Positions 1 through 7,449 of a stretch of 64,000 nt of DNA are shown in pieces. Below the pieces are notes generated by a model. It saw only the letters and a list, made by a program, of their open reading frames with translations. It ran no database searches and was not told the origin of the DNA. The stretch is from Vulcanibacillus modesticaldus (lineage in GTDB: Bacteria > Bacillota > Bacilli > Tepidibacillales > Tepidibacillaceae). Position numbers and translations under genes: made by a program. Numbering within the stretch: the first letter of the stretch is position 1; each line of letters opens with the position of its first letter. The stretch spans positions 44,392 through 108,391 of the forward strand of contig NZ_MIJF01000035.1 of the NCBI RefSeq assembly GCF_001730235.1, read 5' to 3'.

Positions 1-840
1 ATACCCAGATATTCCTGTTAAACCACTATGTTTATTTAACATGGAATTGACTTCGTTAAGAGTTAGATCTTCCTTGCCCATCACAAAAGGTATAATAGCT
101 GGGTCTAAATCTCCGCTTCTTGTTCCCATCATTAGACCTTCTAACGGAGTCATCCCCATGCTTGTATCCACTGATTTCCCACGATCAATAGCTGTTATAC
201 TTGCACCATTTCCAATATGACAAGATACTATTTTCAGTTCTTCAATTGGCTTTCCTAAGAACTCTGCTGCCTTAGCACTCACATATTTATGGGATGTTCC
301 ATGAAATCCATATCTTCTTATCTTGTGTTTCTTATATAAAATCTTTGGTATTGGATACATAAACGCCTTCTTTGGCATCGTTTGATGAAAAGCAGTATCA
401 AAAACTGCAACATTAGGAACTCCCGGAAGAACACTTTCAACAGCTTCTATCCCCACTAAATTAGCAGGGTTATGTAATGGTGCTAAATCAAACACACCTT
501 TAATAGCTGCTTTTACTTGCTCATTTACCATAACTGAATCAGAGAAAACTTCTCCACCGTGAACGACACGATGTCCAACAGCTTGAATTTCGCGGATATC
601 AGACAGGACACCAGATTCTGGATGCACTAAATATTCGAATACTTTTTCAATTGCTGTTGTATGTTCAAGGATTTCAGTTACAATTTTAACTTCTTCTTTT
701 CCAGTAGGTTCATGGGTTAGAATTGCATCATCCATCCCAATACGTTCTACTTTTCCCGATGCAATCACTATTTCATCTGTCATATCATATAATTGATACT
801 TTAAAGAAGAACTTCCACAATTCAAAACGAATATTTTCAT
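1..840 (-). CDS. ackA: acetate kinase, C-terminal part cut by window edge
   Basis: Acetate kinase interconverts acetyl phosphate plus ADP and acetate plus ATP, the ATP-yielding last step of mixed-acid fermentation in the cytoplasm. The visible 280 residues begin with the family signature NCGSSSLKYQL and include GHRVVHGG, the DTAFHQTMP loop, GFHGTSH and HIGNG, all typical of the ASKHA-fold acetate kinases. The family is about 400 residues, so roughly 120 C-terminal residues lie beyond the left edge. The ATG ends at 840, with a GGGAG-type ribosome binding site about 10 bases upstream. It lies 26 bases downstream of the dehydrogenase homologue and is probably cotranscribed with it. A butyrate kinase is the nearest alternative, but the N-terminal signature fits acetate kinase better. 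Together with pflBA it supports pyruvate fermentation through acetyl-CoA. Confidence 0.93.
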   Translation of the reverse strand, partial: MKIFVLNCGSSSLKYQLYDMTDEIVIASGKVERIGMDDAILTHEPTGKEEVKIVTEILEHTTAIEKVFEYLVHPESGVLSDIREIQAVGHRVVHGGEVFSDSVMVNEQVKAAIKGVFDLAPLHNPANLVGIEAVESVLPGVPNVAVFDTAFHQTMPKKAFMYPIPKILYKKHKIRRYGFHGTSHKYVSAKAAEFLGKPIEELKIVSCHIGNGASITAIDRGKSVDTSMGMTPLEGLMMGTRSGDLDPAIIPFVMGKEDLTLNEVNSMLNKHSGLTGISGY

Positions 841-866
841 CTATCATTAACTCCCTTCCGTAAAGG

Positions 867-1739
867 TTAGTTTATTCTCTCTCCAACTTCATTATATTTG
901 AAAAATCCTTCTCCGGTTTTTTCTCCTAAATGACCTGCACGAACTAATTTTCTTAAAATTAATGCTGGACGGTACTTTACATCACCGTACTCTTTATAGA
1001 GACCTTCTGTAACGCGTAGTACAGCATCTAACCCCATACGATCAGCCATTTCTAATGGTCCATATGGGAAGTCAAATCCTAATTTCATCGCTTTATCAAC
1101 ATCCTCTGCTGAGGCAACTCCCTCGACAACAAGATTCATCGCATCATTTAGAAGAGGTAATATTAAACGAACTGTAACATATCCAGGTGCTTCATATACT
1201 TGGATGCCTGTTTTACCAATTTTTTCAACAAATTTTTTGGATATATTATAGGTATCATCAGATGTTTTTAAGCCTCTAATAATTTGAACTAGTTGTCTTT
1301 CAACTACAGGATGGGTAAAATTCAACCCAATGAACTTACTAGCTCGATTTGTCGCCGCAGCAATTTCAGTTATACTCAATGTAGAAGTATTAGTTGCAAA
1401 AATAACATCAGGACGACAAATATTATCTAGTTCACTAAATAACGTCTTCTTAACTTCCAAGATCTCATCCACGGTTTCAAAAATAAAATCAACATCACTT
1501 AGTAAAGATTTGTCTGTAGTAAAAATAATTTTTGAAAGGATAATTTTCTTTTCTACCTCGGTTATCCCCCATTTTTGAATTTTTTTATCTAACAAGTGGA
1601 TTAAATGTTGTTTTGCTTTCTCAATGTTTGTTTCATCTTTATCCACTAATACTACTTCAAAACCTCTTTCTGCAAGCACTTGGGTAATACCAAGACCCAT
1701 AACGCCTGCACCTATCACTCCAACTTTTCGTATAGGCAT
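867..1739 (-). CDS. 3-hydroxyacyl-CoA dehydrogenase family protein with altered active site
   Basis: A 290-residue member of the 3-hydroxyacyl-CoA dehydrogenase family (Hbd/MmgB-like): an NAD-binding Rossmann domain with GAGVMG at residues 10-15 and a helical C-terminal domain from about 190. Family members oxidise L-3-hydroxyacyl-CoA with NAD+. Aligned by spacing to the human enzyme, the catalytic His158, Glu170 and Asn208 correspond here to Asn140, Gln152 and Val190, while the Ser of NTSTL is kept. The usual reaction is therefore doubtful, and the protein may act on another substrate or be non-catalytic. The longest frame starts 27 bases earlier, but only the ATG at 1739 has a good site (AGGAGGAG, about 5 bases away). 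It precedes ackA by 26 bases, suggesting a small fermentation operon. Family membership is clear; the substrate is unknown. Confidence 0.85.
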   Translation of the reverse strand: MPIRKVGVIGAGVMGLGITQVLAERGFEVVLVDKDETNIEKAKQHLIHLLDKKIQKWGITEVEKKIILSKIIFTTDKSLLSDVDFIFETVDEILEVKKTLFSELDNICRPDVIFATNTSTLSITEIAAATNRASKFIGLNFTHPVVERQLVQIIRGLKTSDDTYNISKKFVEKIGKTGIQVYEAPGYVTVRLILPLLNDAMNLVVEGVASAEDVDKAMKLGFDFPYGPLEMADRMGLDAVLRVTEGLYKEYGDVKYRPALILRKLVRAGHLGEKTGEGFFKYNEVGERIN

Positions 1740-1842
1740 AATAACTCCTCCTATTATACTATGCATTATTAACCCAACATAAATATTATCATAAATCTAG
1801 GCTCGTGTTATAAAAAATTTATTACATTTTATATAACAGATT

Positions 1843-1882
1843 AAAAAAATAAGCCAAACAATTTTAATTTGGCTTATTTTTT
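1843..1882 (-). terminator. bidirectional rho-independent terminator
   Basis: A near-perfect inverted repeat (AAAATAAGCCAAA and its complement, 8-base loop) is flanked by A-runs on one side and T-runs on the other, so it can stop transcripts in both directions. It lies downstream of ypmB and upstream of the dehydrogenase gene, and most likely ends the ypmA-ypmB message. A second small perfect repeat (CATAAAAGG, loop TTTTA) sits at 1922-1944. Confidence 0.8.
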
Positions 1883-2018
1883 CCCATTATAGTTATTTTA
1901 TAAATCTCTAATCACCAATACCATAAAAGGTTTTACCTTTTATGTAAAAAGGCATTTATTTTTGGTATTTCAAATTTCACAATATTAAAACAGATGCATC
2001 TACTTTCTAATAACAGAT

Positions 2019-2498
2019 CTAATTTTTACCTAAACGATACATCTTTAAATACTCCCCATTTTCTAAATTGAAATAAATATATCCCAATCTTCCTTGATCA
2101 TCCTCATATAAAACTTCGTAAATTAAAATTTTATCAGGGGTGATACCGGCAGTTATTCTTTTTATCGATATATCTTCAACCATCGCTACAACCTTTTCTT
2201 TTATTCGCTCTTTAGTCACCCAATTAAACAAATATTTATAATTTACCTCATCATCGTTTAACCAAATAAGAAGTGGATTACCCATTTCACTCTTGCCAAA
2301 GATAAAATAATATTGATCTTTTCCAGAGAATAAGTCTATGTCCTCAACTTTTTTAAGAATAGGTACTTCATGATAAGCCCTTTTTATCATTTGTTGTTCG
2401 ATTTGTTTACCGTTTGACCAAATCAGATAAATATAAGAAAAACTGATGATGACAATTAATAATAACATACCAAGAGGTAAGAATATGTATTTTTTCAT
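2019..2498 (-). CDS. ypmB: YpmB/TseB-like cell-wall regulator, DUF5590
   Basis: A 159-residue single-pass membrane protein. It has one hydrophobic N-terminal segment (about residues 5-27) followed by an extracytoplasmic domain with the PepSY-like, cystatin-type layout of the YpmB/TseB (DUF5590) family. In Bacillus subtilis the homologue is TseB, which interacts with the transpeptidase PBP2A and affects cell-wall elongation. Length (about 160) and position right after ypmA match the Bacillus order. The ATG at 2498 has the site TAGGAGA six bases upstream. Unlike in B. subtilis, the pair is not next to dinG, which starts about 11.5 kb away. The family call rests on overall pattern and context rather than a catalytic motif, so the function is inferred. 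Confidence 0.75.
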   Translation of the reverse strand: MKKYIFLPLGMLLLIVIISFSYIYLIWSNGKQIEQQMIKRAYHEVPILKKVEDIDLFSGKDQYYFIFGKSEMGNPLLIWLNDDEVNYKYLFNWVTKERIKEKVVAMVEDISIKRITAGITPDKILIYEVLYEDDQGRLGYIYFNLENGEYLKMYRLGKN

Positions 2499-2540
2499 TT
2501 TATCTCCTACCCATTCCGTTTTTAAAAATATAAAAATCTT

Positions 2541-2705
2541 TTAAGTACGATAAATGCTGAACACCATCTTTTCTGGATCCTTATCGTCCTTTGCCAATCC
2601 AAACATCAAGTCATCATATTTTAAAGTTTTATTCAAAATATCGACAATTTTATAGAGGTCGGAAGAAGCTGTGATTTTAACTGAAGCAATTAATTCAATT
2701 CCCAT
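2541..2705 (-). CDS. ypmA: YpmA-like small protein, DUF4264
   Basis: A 54-residue protein beginning MGIELIASVKI and ending MVFSIYRT. The segment LYKIVDILNKTLK followed by LMFGL is characteristic of the YpmA (DUF4264) family, which is about 55 residues in Bacillus. Its molecular function is not known. The ATG at 2705 has an AAGGATGG ribosome binding site. It lies 42 bases upstream of ypmB in the same direction, and the pair is a conserved two-gene unit in Bacillales. It is easily missed because of its size, but gene pairing and length support it. Confidence 0.78.
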   Translation of the reverse strand: MGIELIASVKITASSDLYKIVDILNKTLKYDDLMFGLAKDDKDPEKMVFSIYRT

Positions 2706-2762
2706 TCGTAACCATCCTTTTTTATATTTATTACCTTAACATTATACAATAAATTTGGATAC

Positions 2763-2795
2763 AAAAAACAGACCCACAAAAAAATGTGAGTCTGT
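2763..2795 (-). terminator. rho-independent terminator downstream of mtaD region
   Basis: On the minus strand a stem of about 11 pairs (ACAGACTCACA with TGTGGGTCTGT, one G-T pair, T-rich loop) is followed by a run of six T. It can end minus-strand transcripts arriving from the deaminase gene before they enter ypmA. Confidence 0.8.
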
Positions 2796-2882
2796 CTTGA
2801 ATTAGGATTAAATAAGCTAATGATTTAAGGAAATAATAAGTTTACACCGAAAGGAGTGATTGACATCTTATCTCCAACCAAA

Positions 2883-2996
2883 ATGATTACACTTGAAGTG
2901 GAAACATGGCTTTGTTTAAAAGACCAATTTATTCAACAAGATGAAAAAGACTTTTTGCCAGAATTCCGAATAAAGGACAATTTATTCAATATCTAA
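2883..2996 (+). CDS. possible small protein of 37 residues, unknown
   Basis: This lies in an otherwise gene-free stretch of 370 bases (2706-3077). A plus-strand frame of 37 codons from ATG at 2883 (46 codons if the GTG at 2856 is used) has an AAAGGAG motif just upstream of the GTG and a hairpin terminator 58 bases after its stop. The AAAGGAG overlaps the GTG and is 25 bases from the ATG, so neither start has ideal spacing. The predicted peptide is acidic, with no membrane segment or motif I recognise. It could instead be a non-coding transcript or chance. No function is proposed. Confidence 0.25.
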   Translation: MITLEVETWLCLKDQFIQQDEKDFLPEFRIKDNLFNI

Positions 2997-3053
2997 TACT
3001 TTTAGCTAATCTTAGTATGAATAACTTCTCACTATCTTATACCTCTAAATTTT

Positions 3054-3078
3054 AGCCTGTGGAAAAGCAGGCTTTTTT
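3054..3078 (+). terminator. plus-strand rho-independent terminator
   Basis: AGCCTG and CAGGCT pair around an eight-base loop and are followed by six T on the plus strand. This implies a plus-strand transcript from the small region at 2856-2996. On the minus strand the hairpin is followed only by AAAATTT, so it is at best a weak stop for the deaminase gene ending at 3078. Confidence 0.65.
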
Positions 3079-4373
3079 CATGCCCATTCATTAGCTAACC
3101 GCTTCACTTCATAAATAACCCTTTCTTCATCTATTGTTTGTACCTGACCTTTCTTTACAAGCTGTTTTCCATTTACAAAAACATCAACTACATCTTTACC
3201 AGCTGCAGAATATACTAGGTGAGTTATTGGATTATACATTGGATGGAAATGAGGTTGATTTACATCGACAATGATAAAATCTGCCTTTTTTCCTACTTCC
3301 AAAGAACCCGTGTAGTGACCAATAAATAAGGAGTGTGCACCGTATATTGTAGCCATTTTAATAGCGATATCAGCTGGAATAGCTAAAGGATCTTGACCAT
3401 AACCTTTATGAATTAAAGCTGCTAACCTCATCTCCTCAAACAAATCTAAATTATTGTTACTTGCTGCACTATCTGTACCCAAAGAAACATAAATCCCCTG
3501 ATCCAACATTTTTGGGATTGGTGCGATACCACTACCTAATTTTAGATTACTACCTGGATTATGAGATACATTAACTTGATAATTTTTAATAATTTCGATT
3601 TCTTCTTCTGTAACATGTACAGCATGGGCTATCAGTGTAGGATGCTCAAATACGCCTAATTGTTGAAGATGTTTAACTGGAGTCACTCCATACTGCTTCA
3701 GATTTTGCTCGACTTCAAATGCTGTTTCTGACAAATGTATCTGGATCGGAACCTGAATCATTGTAGCACTTTCCACTATTTTACTGATAAAGTTCGGTGA
3801 ACAGGTATAAAGAGCATGAGGTGACATCATGGTAGTTATCCTGCCATCAGCTTTATTATTCCAATTTTTTGCAAAATTTTCCGCTTCACTAAGTTTTAGT
3901 TGCTTTTCTTCAGAAGAAGCACCGATTCCAATAATCCCTCTTGATAGATTAGCTCTAATTCCCACTCCTTCTATGACATCAGCCACAACATCCATATGGA
4001 TATAAAAATCAGAATAAGTTGTGGTTCCCGTCTTTAACATCTCAAGAATTGCTAATAGGGTTCCCCATTTAACATGCTCCTTCGTAAACCTACCTTCAAT
4101 CGGCCACATTTTCTTTTCTAACCACTCCTGAAGTGGTAAGTCATCTCCATAGCCCCGTAACAAGGACATCGCTCCATGACCATGAGTATTGATTAGGCCT
4201 GGCATAACGATATTTCCCCGTGCATCTATAACCTGATCAAACTTTGAGAGATCTTCTGGTGATTCACCGATGAAGGTAATAACATCATCCTCAAATATCA
4301 TGCTACCATCCGTAATAATTTCATTATCTTGATTAACAGTTACAAAAATACCATTAATGACTATTGATCGCAT
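3078..4373 (-). CDS. mtaD: 5-methylthioadenosine/S-adenosylhomocysteine deaminase
   Basis: A 431-residue amidohydrolase. The HGHG metal-binding motif follows the first beta strands, there are later conserved His residues (HLSET, HAVHVT), and the zinc-ligand Asp is in LGTDSAASNN, which is typical of the MTA/SAH deaminase branch. The family deaminates methylthioadenosine or S-adenosylhomocysteine to inosine derivatives, a salvage step for spent S-adenosylmethionine. Length matches the family (about 430). The longest frame begins five codons earlier, but the ATG at 4373 has a GGGGAG site at the right distance. A perfect 9-base inverted repeat lies in the leader at 4394-4415. The exact substrate (MTA, SAH, adenosine or guanine-like) cannot be told from sequence alone. 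Confidence 0.82.
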   Translation of the reverse strand: MRSIVINGIFVTVNQDNEIITDGSMIFEDDVITFIGESPEDLSKFDQVIDARGNIVMPGLINTHGHGAMSLLRGYGDDLPLQEWLEKKMWPIEGRFTKEHVKWGTLLAILEMLKTGTTTYSDFYIHMDVVADVIEGVGIRANLSRGIIGIGASSEEKQLKLSEAENFAKNWNNKADGRITTMMSPHALYTCSPNFISKIVESATMIQVPIQIHLSETAFEVEQNLKQYGVTPVKHLQQLGVFEHPTLIAHAVHVTEEEIEIIKNYQVNVSHNPGSNLKLGSGIAPIPKMLDQGIYVSLGTDSAASNNNLDLFEEMRLAALIHKGYGQDPLAIPADIAIKMATIYGAHSLFIGHYTGSLEVGKKADFIIVDVNQPHFHPMYNPITHLVYSAAGKDVVDVFVNGKQLVKKGQVQTIDEERVIYEVKRLANEWA

Positions 4374-4393
4374 AAATTTTCTCCCCATTTGTA

Positions 4394-4415
4394 TCTTTTG
4401 AACTTATTCAAAAGA
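4394..4415. repeat. perfect inverted repeat in mtaD leader
   Basis: TCTTTTGAA, a four-base spacer, then its exact complement. It lies between the end of the polymerase gene and the ribosome binding site of the deaminase gene. There is no T-run after it on the minus strand, so it could be an operator or a weak hairpin. The role is unknown. Confidence 0.45.
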
Positions 4416-4493
4416 ATTTGTTGCCATTTATTCCCATTATTATCGTATCATATTTTTTTATTAATCGCAATAAAACTTTTAAAGCAAGTCATA

Positions 4494-5405
4494 TTACACA
4501 TTTTCCAGCTTTAAATGTGTAATTATCGGATCTAAATTTTGAATATACCTTTCATCTATCATTGGAGCAAATAAATCCCCCTTATTCGATAGTCGCTCAA
4601 AAACATTTAATAAGTGAAAATCCTCTGGTTTAATACCTTTTTTTAACTCCTCCCACTCTATCGGCATTGATACTGTTGCTCCTTTGGTTGCTCTAGGTGA
4701 ATAAACTGTTACAATCGTTTTTCCGTGCCACATTTGCAAATAGTCAAAATAAATTTTGTTTTCCCTTTTATGAACCATTCTTTCCATGGAAATTTTATCG
4801 GGATATTTTTGACTAAAATAACTGGCAAAAAAGTGATTTATTTTCCTTGCCAGTTCATAATCATATTTCTCACCAATCGGAATATATATTTGCAATCCTG
4901 TTGCTCCAGAGGTTTTAACCCAACTCTTAATCTTAAGTGATTGTAAGGTTTCATATATGATCAAAGCAACTTCAGTCACTTGATCAAATGTTTGCCCTTC
5001 AGACGGATCTAAATCAAAAACTAAAGCTGAAGGAAATCCATCTTTTTGTCGTTTATTAAAAGTAGTATGAAACTCTAATGCTGCTTGATTACCTAACCAA
5101 GCTAATTCGGCACTAGAATTTAAAAGCATGTAGCATACATCTTTTTTCCGGTATTTATGTACCCATTCTGGAGCATAATCTGGTACGTTTTTTTGGAAAA
5201 AGTATTTACCATTTACTCCATTTGGAAAACGGATCGTAGTTAATAGACGATCCTTGGAATGAGGAATGATATAAGGAGTAAGTTTGATCAGTATTTCAAT
5301 ATAATCGAGTTTTCGAATACCTACTTCTGGCCACATTAACTTAAAAGGATTAGTTATCCGTACTGAATATCCATCAATTGTTATTTCTTCAATTATAGGA
5401 CCCAT
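4494..5405 (-). CDS. LigD-type primase-polymerase domain protein (NHEJ)
   Basis: A 303-residue archaeo-eukaryotic primase-type polymerase equivalent to the POL domain of LigD. It adds nucleotides during end joining by Ku. DLDP at 131-134 carries the metal-binding Asp residues, SGATGLQ at 166-172 matches the second motif, and FDYLQ (Asp221) the third. The His usual at the end of the SGxxGxH motif is Gln172 here. In Bacillus this domain is fused behind the ligase; here it is a separate frame whose ATG overlaps the ligase gene end by 13 bases, in the -1 frame. The ribosome binding site is weak (AAAAGG about 14 bases away), suggesting coupled translation or an ancestral fusion broken by an indel. 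No phosphoesterase domain is present. Confidence 0.85.
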   Translation of the reverse strand: MGPIIEEITIDGYSVRITNPFKLMWPEVGIRKLDYIEILIKLTPYIIPHSKDRLLTTIRFPNGVNGKYFFQKNVPDYAPEWVHKYRKKDVCYMLLNSSAELAWLGNQAALEFHTTFNKRQKDGFPSALVFDLDPSEGQTFDQVTEVALIIYETLQSLKIKSWVKTSGATGLQIYIPIGEKYDYELARKINHFFASYFSQKYPDKISMERMVHKRENKIYFDYLQMWHGKTIVTVYSPRATKGATVSMPIEWEELKKGIKPEDFHLLNVFERLSNKGDLFAPMIDERYIQNLDPIITHLKLENV

Positions 5406-6349
5406 TCCGTACCATCTGCCTTTTGAGGTTTTAGTGTGCTAAATCCGAGAATTTTAGGGTGTCTCAACTTAAAATCGCTAGTCCATTCCATAAACTGAAC
5501 CCAACAGGTTAAAATCGGTTTAAGCCATATTACTCCTTTATTATCTACATTATCAACAAAAGGGCTGTGTTTCTGTTGAAGATGGACTAGATAATCGTTT
5601 AATAATACCAAATCACCTTCTTTAAACACAGCATTAACTTTTCCTACATAAGATAACTTTTGATTGCGAAAAACTCCGAGTAGGAGTGAACTTGGAACAC
5701 CATTTTTCCATCGGATTCCACCTACAACCGTTAAAATCTTTTTATATATTTTCGTTTTTATCCAATCATGATGTGATTTACCTGGGGAATAATAACTATT
5801 AATTTTTTTAGAAACAATACCTTCCCAACCTCTATCTTTCATTAATGCCATTAATTTATTTCCATCTTTAAAATCATCAGTAATAGCAATAGTATCATCC
5901 TGTTCTAATTGGTTAACTAATAGCTCTTTTCTCACATTTAATGGTTGTTTACGGATGTCGTTTCCATTTAACGCTAGAAGATCAAAAACAACGTATTTTA
6001 TTGGGTATTTTGTGGTATAATACTTTAGATTTTTATCTGTTTTGATCCTTTCACGTTTCAAAATATCTTCAAAGGATGGTTTATCACTTTCATCTAACAC
6101 AATTAATTCACCATCTAAAATTGCTTGGTCTCCCTTGAACAAATTCTTTAAACTTTCAAGTTCAGGATAATAAGCCGTTCGCTCACGTCCTTTTTTAGTG
6201 AACAAATGGATCTTTCCGGCTTCAATATATGTGATTCCTCTAATACCATCCCATTTTATTTGATGAATCCATTCATCACCAGTAACAATTCTATCTTCCA
6301 GAATTGGTTCCATCGGCTGTATCAAATCCATTCTTATCAATCCATCCAT
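5393..6349 (-). CDS. ATP-dependent DNA ligase, LigD ligase domain (NHEJ)
   Basis: A 318-residue ATP-dependent DNA ligase that seals breaks in Ku-dependent end joining. The nucleotidyltransferase motifs are in order: KWDGIR with the adenylated Lys at 32, ILDGELIV (Glu81), EGIVSKK and WIKTKI, followed by the OB-fold domain. The length is that of the LIG half of Bacillus LigD (about 300 of 611). Two in-frame ATGs are possible (6349 and 6331); neither has a strong ribosome binding site, and I kept the longer. It ends with TAA inside the start of the polymerase gene and lies 46 bases after the Ku stop, so the three genes form one operon. It probably acts with the polymerase as a two-subunit equivalent of LigD. 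Confidence 0.88.
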   Translation of the reverse strand: MDGLIRMDLIQPMEPILEDRIVTGDEWIHQIKWDGIRGITYIEAGKIHLFTKKGRERTAYYPELESLKNLFKGDQAILDGELIVLDESDKPSFEDILKRERIKTDKNLKYYTTKYPIKYVVFDLLALNGNDIRKQPLNVRKELLVNQLEQDDTIAITDDFKDGNKLMALMKDRGWEGIVSKKINSYYSPGKSHHDWIKTKIYKKILTVVGGIRWKNGVPSSLLLGVFRNQKLSYVGKVNAVFKEGDLVLLNDYLVHLQQKHSPFVDNVDNKGVIWLKPILTCWVQFMEWTSDFKLRHPKILGFSTLKPQKADGTEWVL

Positions 6350-6395
6350 TCAAATATTCACTTATATAGTTTTTCTATGATAATATTCGTATTTA

Positions 6396-7223
6396 TTAAC
6401 TAGCTGTGGTTTTCTTTTTCCTGCCCCTATTAGTTCCTTTTTTTGTTTTCTTCGGCGGTTCTGTTTGATCAATACTGGCTTGTAAAGCTTGCATAAGATC
6501 AATAATGTTTTTCTTTGGAACTTCTTTTTGTACTTCTATTTCTTCACCTTCAATTTTTCTTTGAATCAATTCCTTCAGAGCCTGACGATAATCATCAGTA
6601 TATTTTTCTGGTTCAAATTTTGCAGTTAAATTGTCAATTAAATGTTTTGCCATTTCTAATTCTTTTTGGTCAAAGGATATGTCTTGAGAAACCCCCGGTA
6701 CTAAGTCAATAGCTCTAACTTCATCTGGGTAAAAAATTGTTTCTAAAACAAGAATATTTTTGTAAACTCTAAGGACAGCAAGCGATTGTTTAGATCGAAT
6801 CGTTATTTTAGCGATACCAATCTTTCCCGTTTCAATCATCGCTTGTCTCAACAAATTATAGGCTTTTCCTCCCGTTTCTTGTGGTGACAAGTAATATGAT
6901 TTATTGAAATATATTGGGTCGATTTCAGATAGCTTAACAAAATCAAGTATTTCAATCGATTTATTAATATTGGGTTTCAGTGATTCTAAATCTTCGTCTT
7001 CGATTAATACAAACCTTCCAGGTTCAAATTCATAGCCTTTGACGATTTCTTCCGGCTTCACTTCTCTATTACAAGTTGGACAAGTTTTAACGTATTTTAT
7101 CGGAGTACGACACTCACGATGAAGATATCTAAATTTGATATCTTTTTCTTCAGTAGAGGCGTACATTTTGATAGGGATATTCACCAATCCAAAGCTGATC
7201 GAACCTTTCCACATCGTATGCAT
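6396..7223 (-). CDS. ku: Ku homodimeric DNA end-binding protein
   Basis: A 275-residue bacterial Ku, which threads onto double-strand DNA ends and recruits the LigD ligase and polymerase. The N-terminus MWKGSISFGLVNIP is diagnostic, and the beta-barrel core continues with RYLHRECRTPIKY and the CPTC cysteine pair. The C-terminal tail is Lys/Arg-rich (residues about 253-275), as in Ku proteins that bind DNA through a basic extension. The ATG at 7223 has an ideal AAGGAGG site. It is first in a Ku-ligase-polymerase operon and divergent from pflB; the shared 226-base gap (7224-7449) must hold both promoters, though I could not pick out convincing -35/-10 pairs. In spore formers Ku and LigD protect DNA during germination. 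Confidence 0.93.
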   Translation of the reverse strand: MHTMWKGSISFGLVNIPIKMYASTEEKDIKFRYLHRECRTPIKYVKTCPTCNREVKPEEIVKGYEFEPGRFVLIEDEDLESLKPNINKSIEILDFVKLSEIDPIYFNKSYYLSPQETGGKAYNLLRQAMIETGKIGIAKITIRSKQSLAVLRVYKNILVLETIFYPDEVRAIDLVPGVSQDISFDQKELEMAKHLIDNLTAKFEPEKYTDDYRQALKELIQRKIEGEEIEVQKEVPKKNIIDLMQALQASIDQTEPPKKTKKGTNRGRKKKTTAS

Positions 7224-7449
7224 AAGAATACCTCCTTCTTAAGATAGTGTTTGGAAAATAAAAATCTTCATACTCAGTTTCTTTTTATTTTTTGATTATT
7301 TTCTTTATTGGAACTATTATGCATTTTATTTTGTGAGTATTTATCTGTATACATCTAATTTAAAATTTGCTAATATACAAACTAAATAAGTGTACTATAA
7401 AATTATTTACGGAAATTATAACAGTTTACACCTTGAGGAGGAAGGGATT

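Noticed and set aside
1..840. Butyrate kinase instead of acetate kinase
   Set aside because: A neighbouring hydroxyacyl-CoA dehydrogenase suggested it, but the N-terminal NCGSSSLKYQL signature and FDTAFH loop fit acetate kinase.
5393..5430. Programmed -1 frameshift joining ligase and polymerase
   Set aside because: CAAAAGG allows only a weak single-codon slip; no canonical site was seen, so I kept two separate genes.
7224..7449. Rex-type operator upstream of pflB
   Set aside because: Only a TTGTGA-like half site was seen; the symmetric second half is missing.
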